From the NCBI GenBank assembly GCA_002479245.1, contig DLMG01000219.1, forward strand, positions 1-10,319: 10,319 nucleotides of DNA, written 5' to 3'. Shown in pieces: positions 6,849 to 10,319 of this stretch (its first letter is position 1; every line of letters starts with the position of its first letter). This DNA is from Verrucomicrobia subdivision 3 bacterium UBA7542 (GTDB lineage Bacteria; Verrucomicrobiota; Verrucomicrobiia; Limisphaerales; UBA11358). The position numbers were made by a program, and so were the translations under genes. The notes beneath the pieces were generated by a model. That model did not search any database. It saw only the letters and a program-made list of their open reading frames with translations, and was not told the origin of the DNA.

Positions 6849-8807
6849 TTAAACCTGCAAATTTTTCGCGCCGTAAACCGCCTGCATCCGTGTGTAAAAC
6901 AGCCGGTCACCCTCGCCGTGTTCGGGCGGGCCGAGACCCGAAGCTTTCCAGCCGCCAAACGGCAACGACACATCCACGCCTGCGGTTGCGGAGTTAAACT
7001 TAAGGATTCCCGCCCGGGCTTCGGCGAGGAATTTTTGCCGAAGTTCGGGCGAATGGCTGAAAAGTGCGGCCACCAACCCATGGCGCACACCATTGCATAA
7101 TTTCAAGGCGTGATCGAAATCGTCGGCGCGCTGCACCACGAGCAGCGGGCTCATGGTTTCCTCTTGCACCAGCAAGTGGTCCGGCTCGTCGCAACAGACA
7201 ATTGCCGGCTGCGCGTAAGCGCCGGCTTTCACCCATGATTCCCGGGCGCGCTTTTCAAAGAGCCATTCAACCCGATGCGCCGCGCCGGAATTTTTTGAAG
7301 CGCGAATCAACGCGGCGTGTTCCTCGCGTTTGCCCGCGTGAATAACCGGCCCGAGGTCCGTGGATTTTTTCAACGGGTCGCCCCAGACCAGTTTTTCAGC
7401 GGCAATCTTCAATTCGCGCAGAAAACCTTCAAACCGGGGCGCACATACAACCACGCGGCGATTGGCCGTGCAGCGCTGACCGGCAAAACCAAAAGCGCCC
7501 CATGCGACTTGTGCGGCGGCTTGCGGCAGATCGGCGTCATCCCAGACAATTGCCGCATTGTTGCCGCTGAGTTCGGCCTGCAATGGCACGAAGCGGCGCG
7601 CGCAAATTTCCTGGATCGCATGCCCGGCCGGGGCCGAGCCGGTGAGTGTGATGGCGCTGACATTTTTATTCGCGGCAAGTTGTTGCGCCGTAGTGTGGTC
7701 CCCGGGCAAAAGTTGAACCGCGTCGGCGGGCACTCCGGCGTCGCGCAGCAGCCGCAGAATCACCTGCGCGAGGTGTGTGGCGGCGGGCGCTGGTTTCCAG
7801 ATGACCGTGTTGCCATAGACCAAAGCCGGGGCAATTTTCCCGACGGGAATCGCCACCGGATTATTCCACGGCGAAATGATGGCGACGACACCGAGCGGTT
7901 GATGGCGCACCATTCCGGCGGCTGCGCGCGTTTGCAGTTCAAAGTTTGCGGCGCGGTGAACCACGTCGCGGATGTTTTCCGCCGCGCGACGGACTTCTTC
8001 AAGTCCGTGCGAAAGCGGTTTGCCAATTTCAACGGCCATTTGCCGCGCCAAATCCGGCGCGGCGGTCTCCAATCGTTCCGCAACTTTTCCGAGCAATGGT
8101 TGGCATGACGACGGCGGGTGTTGCCGCCAGTTTGTCCACGCATTTTTTGCCGCCGCAGCCACCGCCGCAATTTCATCCGCGCCGGCAATTGGCACTTCGA
8201 ATAATATTTTGTCCGTTTCGCGCGGCGAGCGATGGACCATTTTTGACGGCTCATTTCCATCCAATCGCGACAGCACCGCGTCCACCGGTTCAAATTGAAC
8301 GCAGCGTTCCGCCAGCCAGCGGCGGACGGCGGCGGCGTGGGCCGGGTCGTTGCTGCCGACGGCGTCTTCGGCAATGAAAACCTCCAGGCCGCGTTCAAGA
8401 CTTTCAGCGGCGGCGGTGCGGACGCAGGTGTGCAGATGAACGCCCGCGAGAATTACCGCGTCGCAATTCATCCGCCGGAGCGCGGCATCAAGCGTCGCGC
8501 TGGCAAACGCGTTGAAGCCGGTTTTGTGAATGATCGTTTCACCCTCTCGCGGCTGCAGCCGGGCGGGAGGTTGGTGTCCGCTTGTGCCGGCGACGCACAT
8601 CCAGCGACCCGTTCGCTTCCAATGTGGCAGCCGCCGGTCTTCATCGCGACGGATGGTGGTCCAGACGTGGATGACCGGGATGCAGTGATGGCGGCAATGA
8701 TCAAGCAACACTGCCGCGCGGGTGACTACGGCATCTGCCGGTGGGTGGAGTTCAGGTGTCGCCAGGTAGTCACTTTGCAAATCAACGAGCAACAGTGCGG
8801 GCTTCAT
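6849..8807 (-). CDS. Isochorismatase-fold cysteine hydrolase fused to aldehyde dehydrogenase
   Basis: This is a single 652-residue reading frame with two catalytic domains. Residues 1-185 are an isochorismatase/nicotinamidase-fold hydrolase: LLLVDLQSDYL gives Asp9, HKTGFNAF gives Lys95 and GVHLHTCVRTAA gives Cys128. That is the complete Asp-Lys-Cys triad of amide-cleaving members (nicotinamidase, N-carbamoylsarcosine hydrolase), whereas a true PhzD-type isochorismatase lacks the Cys. Residues about 195-652 are an NAD(P)-dependent aldehyde dehydrogenase: PWNNP (Asn315), KPAP (Lys338), TGSAPAG nucleotide loop (389-395), ELSG (Glu412), GQRC (Cys446), EETMSP (550) and PFGGWKASG (616-624). Both active sites look complete. 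The ATG at 8807 is chosen because it opens the hydrolase fold and overlaps the upstream stop as ATGA; the open frame runs back to 9062, but that part is Arg-rich antisense of the upstream gene. Met190 could be a remnant of a separate dehydrogenase start, but no stop separates the domains. Substrates are unknown; a link of amide cleavage to aldehyde oxidation is inference. Confidence 0.93.
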   Translation of the reverse strand: MKPALLLVDLQSDYLATPELHPPADAVVTRAAVLLDHCRHHCIPVIHVWTTIRRDEDRRLPHWKRTGRWMCVAGTSGHQPPARLQPREGETIIHKTGFNAFASATLDAALRRMNCDAVILAGVHLHTCVRTAAAESLERGLEVFIAEDAVGSNDPAHAAAVRRWLAERCVQFEPVDAVLSRLDGNEPSKMVHRSPRETDKILFEVPIAGADEIAAVAAAAKNAWTNWRQHPPSSCQPLLGKVAERLETAAPDLARQMAVEIGKPLSHGLEEVRRAAENIRDVVHRAANFELQTRAAAGMVRHQPLGVVAIISPWNNPVAIPVGKIAPALVYGNTVIWKPAPAATHLAQVILRLLRDAGVPADAVQLLPGDHTTAQQLAANKNVSAITLTGSAPAGHAIQEICARRFVPLQAELSGNNAAIVWDDADLPQAAAQVAWGAFGFAGQRCTANRRVVVCAPRFEGFLRELKIAAEKLVWGDPLKKSTDLGPVIHAGKREEHAALIRASKNSGAAHRVEWLFEKRARESWVKAGAYAQPAIVCCDEPDHLLVQEETMSPLLVVQRADDFDHALKLCNGVRHGLVAALFSHSPELRQKFLAEARAGILKFNSATAGVDVSLPFGGWKASGLGPPEHGEGDRLFYTRMQAVYGAKNLQV

Positions 8808-9982
8808 GCAAGCTGCGGAATTTCCGCCGAACGAAGAACCTGTTCGGCAACCTTGTCGGCCATGGCTTTCGTGCCCAGAATCCGGCAACCCGGCTCGGCG
8901 AGGTCGGCGGTGCGCCAACCCGCGCGCCAGACTGCGGCGAGGGATTTTTCGACAAGCGCGGCGGCTTCGTCCAGGATGAAACTTTCGCGCAGCAGCATCG
9001 CCAGCGAAAGGATTTGTCCGGCCGGATTGGCGATGTCCGTGTCGGCCAGATCGTGGGCGCAACCATGGTTGGTTTGATAGACACCGTGGCCGTGCGCATC
9101 GAAATTGCCGGAGAAAGTCACGCCGCGTGATGAAACCAGGACGCCCGCCACGTCGGCCAGGATGTCGCCGAAAAGATTCGGGGCGGCGATCACGTCGAAG
9201 TGCGCTGGGTTTTGGATCAACTCATAAGCGGCGAGGTCAATGTTCATAAATGCCGCCTCGACCCCGTGCCGGCGCGCCACCGCGCGGCCGACATCGCACC
9301 AGAGCGCGCTGATGGTGGGGATGCCGCCTCCCTTGACGATGATATGCAATTTGCCCCTGCGGGCGGCCGCCGCGCGCGCGGCGACTTCAACGAGCCGATG
9401 GACTTCCGCCTCGCTGTAGCTGAACGAATGTTCCGCGAACCGGCCCTTGTCGGTGGCGCGGTCGCCCCACTGGCCCTGATAAACGCCGCCGGTATTGTCG
9501 CGCACGATGAGCAGGTCCACGTTTTTCAGAAACTGCGGGGCAATTCTGCCGGCGCGCGCCAGCTCCGGCGCAGGCTGCACAGGAACAAATTTGCAGAACA
9601 AATCAAAACGCCGCCGCAAATCGTAAACATAGCGGCCGCCACCGGGGCCGCTGAGGATGGCGCCTCCGACTCGAAAAACATCAGCGCAAAATTCCATGGT
9701 GTCCTCGGGCAGCCATTTGCCACAGGACGCCACGGCCTTTTCGCCAATCAGCCCGCCGTGCCGCACTTCAAACCTGAGGTTCATCGCCTGCTCGACTGAT
9801 TTCAAAACCTGCAAGGTGGCGTTGATGACCTGCGGTCCGATGCCGGTTCCTTCCAGGATGCCAATCAACGGCCTGGCGGGGAGATTGACAGGCGGCAGCG
9901 CCGGGTTGTTTCCGGGTAAATAGCTTGCCAGCCTGATTGGTCCGGTCTTTTCAGGTCTGGGATTGCTTGTTTTCGTCGTCAT
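8804..9982 (-). CDS. Isocitrate/isopropylmalate-family NAD-dependent beta-decarboxylating dehydrogenase
   Basis: The 392-residue protein belongs to the isocitrate/isopropylmalate/tartrate dehydrogenase family, which oxidises a 2-hydroxy acid and usually removes the beta-carboxylate. Visible features are the N-terminal LEGTGIGP (43-50, a variant of the family's GDGIGPE), Arg123-125 in YDLRRRFDLFCK, RDNTGGVYQG (161-170, with Arg161 and Tyr168) and VKGGGIPTISALW with the proton-relay Lys217. Metal-binding Asp249, Asp273 and Asp277 lie in NIDLAAYEL and NLFGDILADVAG. The cofactor region is TNHGCAHDLADTDIANP (304-320). It fits a side branch better than housekeeping LeuB or Icd, because the GDGIG loop is altered and it is first in a pathway operon with no leucine or TCA genes. 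The ATG at 9982 is preferred (MTTKTSNP; CAAGG about 11 bases before it); a TTG at 10012 would add ten residues. The stop overlaps the next start as ATGA. Family is confident; substrate is not. Confidence 0.92.
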   Translation of the reverse strand: MTTKTSNPRPEKTGPIRLASYLPGNNPALPPVNLPARPLIGILEGTGIGPQVINATLQVLKSVEQAMNLRFEVRHGGLIGEKAVASCGKWLPEDTMEFCADVFRVGGAILSGPGGGRYVYDLRRRFDLFCKFVPVQPAPELARAGRIAPQFLKNVDLLIVRDNTGGVYQGQWGDRATDKGRFAEHSFSYSEAEVHRLVEVAARAAAARRGKLHIIVKGGGIPTISALWCDVGRAVARRHGVEAAFMNIDLAAYELIQNPAHFDVIAAPNLFGDILADVAGVLVSSRGVTFSGNFDAHGHGVYQTNHGCAHDLADTDIANPAGQILSLAMLLRESFILDEAAALVEKSLAAVWRAGWRTADLAEPGCRILGTKAMADKVAEQVLRSAEIPQLA

Positions 9983-10073
9983 GGTTTCACTGGCCTTGGG
10001 TTGGAGCAGCAAAAATTCCCAGACTGATTCCTGTCTTCTGATTCAGTTTCGGTCATACCGGTTTATGGACGTG

Positions 10074-10101
10074 ATATTATTTGACAGCGATTCCGTGGCA
10101 A
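10074..10101 (-). promoter_or_regulatory. Possible sigma70-type promoter for the four-gene operon
   Basis: Read on the minus strand, TTGCCA (10101-10096, five of six to the -35 consensus) is followed after 16 bases by TAATAT (10079-10074, four of six to the -10 consensus). Transcription would begin near 10067 and leave a leader of about 85 bases before the ATG at 9982. It sits in the AT-richest part of the leader. It is a pattern match only. Confidence 0.3.
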
Positions 10102-10229
10102 CCCCAAAAAAATCTGGTCGCCTCGGCGCGAACCATGCCGCCGACCTGACGGAATTCCACCGGACAGCTGCAGCCCGTGCGGTGAAGTTTGTGGCTTCGA
10201 AGGCAATTGACGAATGGCGGGGGATGCTT

Positions 10230-10319
10230 CAGAAGCGGTTGGTGGCATAACGCAGGGCGCCGGGTTGTTTCCGCTCGACCAAGCCGCCGCGAGCCGTTAC
10301 TTTCCCGCGCGTCTCATCA
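10230..10319 (-). CDS. Possible C-terminal end of an upstream minus-strand gene (partial)
   Basis: One minus-strand frame is open from the window edge to a TGA at 10232-10230 and reads DETRGKVTARGGLVERK and then QPGALRYATNRF. Many third codon positions are G or C, as in the genes next to it. If real, it would end about 250 bases before the dehydrogenase start, so it could be a separate transcription unit or the previous gene of the pathway. I do not recognise the protein from about 30 residues, and the frame may be chance. Confidence 0.25.

Larger units (their letters stand above)
9983..10319. other. Leader and edge region with no convincing complete gene
   Basis: This 337-base stretch precedes the operon. 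It holds the possible promoter at 10074-10101, the second copy of a 17-base direct repeat (10258-10274; first copy 9898-9914) and a possible gene end on the minus strand at 10230-10319. A plus-strand frame from ATG 10065 to 10250 would give 61 residues with a helical, charged C-terminal half (FHRTAAARAVKFVASKAIDEW). It has no ribosome site and resembles nothing I recognise, so I do not call it. No tRNA or riboswitch-like fold was recognised. Confidence 0.5.

Noticed and set aside
5962..6852. Long open frames opposite the operon, for example 2801-3691, 5962-6852, 7317-8108 and 8295-9077 on the plus strand
   Set aside because: They lie opposite well-supported genes, show no domains, have Arg/Pro/Ala-rich composition typical of the complementary frames of GC-rich genes, and lack ribosome sites.
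8808..9062. An 85-residue N-terminal extension of the hydrolase-ALDH reading frame
   Set aside because: It is Arg- and Gly-rich, has no domain, lies wholly antisense-frame within the dehydrogenase gene, and the ATG at 8807 forms the ATGA overlap and starts the hydrolase fold exactly.
2867..9982. Reading the cluster as a siderophore or phenazine pathway because of the isochorismatase fold
   Set aside because: The catalytic Cys is present, the 2,3-dihydroxybenzoate carrier architecture is absent, and there is no isochorismate synthase, transport gene or condensation domain in the window.
9983..10012. Ten-residue extension of the dehydrogenase from a TTG start
   Set aside because: TTG is a weaker start than the ATG at 9982 and the extra residues have no family support. 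It cannot be fully excluded.
10081..10109. Plus-strand TTGACA as a promoter
   Set aside because: The hexamer is perfect, but the sequence 17 bases further on (CCAAAA) is no -10 box and no clear plus-strand gene follows.

Overview
The window is a GC-rich bacterial chromosome segment of about 10.3 kb. No rRNA, tRNA, CRISPR array or insertion sequence is visible. The left part holds two plus-strand genes of ordinary character. The right three quarters is one compact minus-strand operon that looks like a small, unusual natural-product pathway. No gene here fixes the taxonomy. The comM-type ATPase, the secreted YncE-like beta-propeller with little or no Shine-Dalgarno sequence, and a short GC palindrome inside a coding region would suit a soil or sediment Verrucomicrobiota (Pedosphaerales/Limisphaerales-like) or a related PVC lineage. 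That placement is a weak inference from memory.

Layout: (1) 1-1497, + strand: a ComM/YifB Mg-chelatase-like AAA+ ATPase, missing about a dozen N-terminal residues at the window edge. (2) 1498-1706: a spacer with a weak terminator-like hairpin. (3) 1707-2762, + strand: an exported YncE-type beta-propeller protein. A strong GC palindrome (1768-1801) lies in the DNA coding for the residues just after its signal peptide. (4) 2867-9982, - strand, convergent with the propeller gene: four tightly packed genes. In transcription order they are an isocitrate/isopropylmalate-family dehydrogenase (9982-8804), an isochorismatase-fold cysteine hydrolase fused to an aldehyde dehydrogenase (8807-6849), a four-domain methyltransferase-adenylation-thiolation-thioesterase protein (6834-3559), and an Sfp-type phosphopantetheinyl transferase (3562-2867). 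(5) 9983-10319: the leader, with a possible promoter and possibly the end of another minus-strand gene.

Two junctions of the operon are ATGA start/stop overlaps and the third is a 14-base gap, so the four genes are very probably co-transcribed and partly translationally coupled. Together they look like a self-contained pathway. A beta-decarboxylating dehydrogenase, an amide-cleaving hydrolase and an aldehyde oxidiser would prepare a carboxylic acid. The adenylation domain would load it on the carrier domain, which the PPTase would prime. The thioesterase would then release it, possibly after methylation. There is no condensation domain, so this is not a normal peptide assembly line. The adenylation domain lacks the Asp that normally binds an amino group. 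The thioesterase has Cys in place of Ser and Arg where the catalytic His is expected. The product cannot be named from sequence alone. This cluster is the best candidate for an undescribed system in the window.
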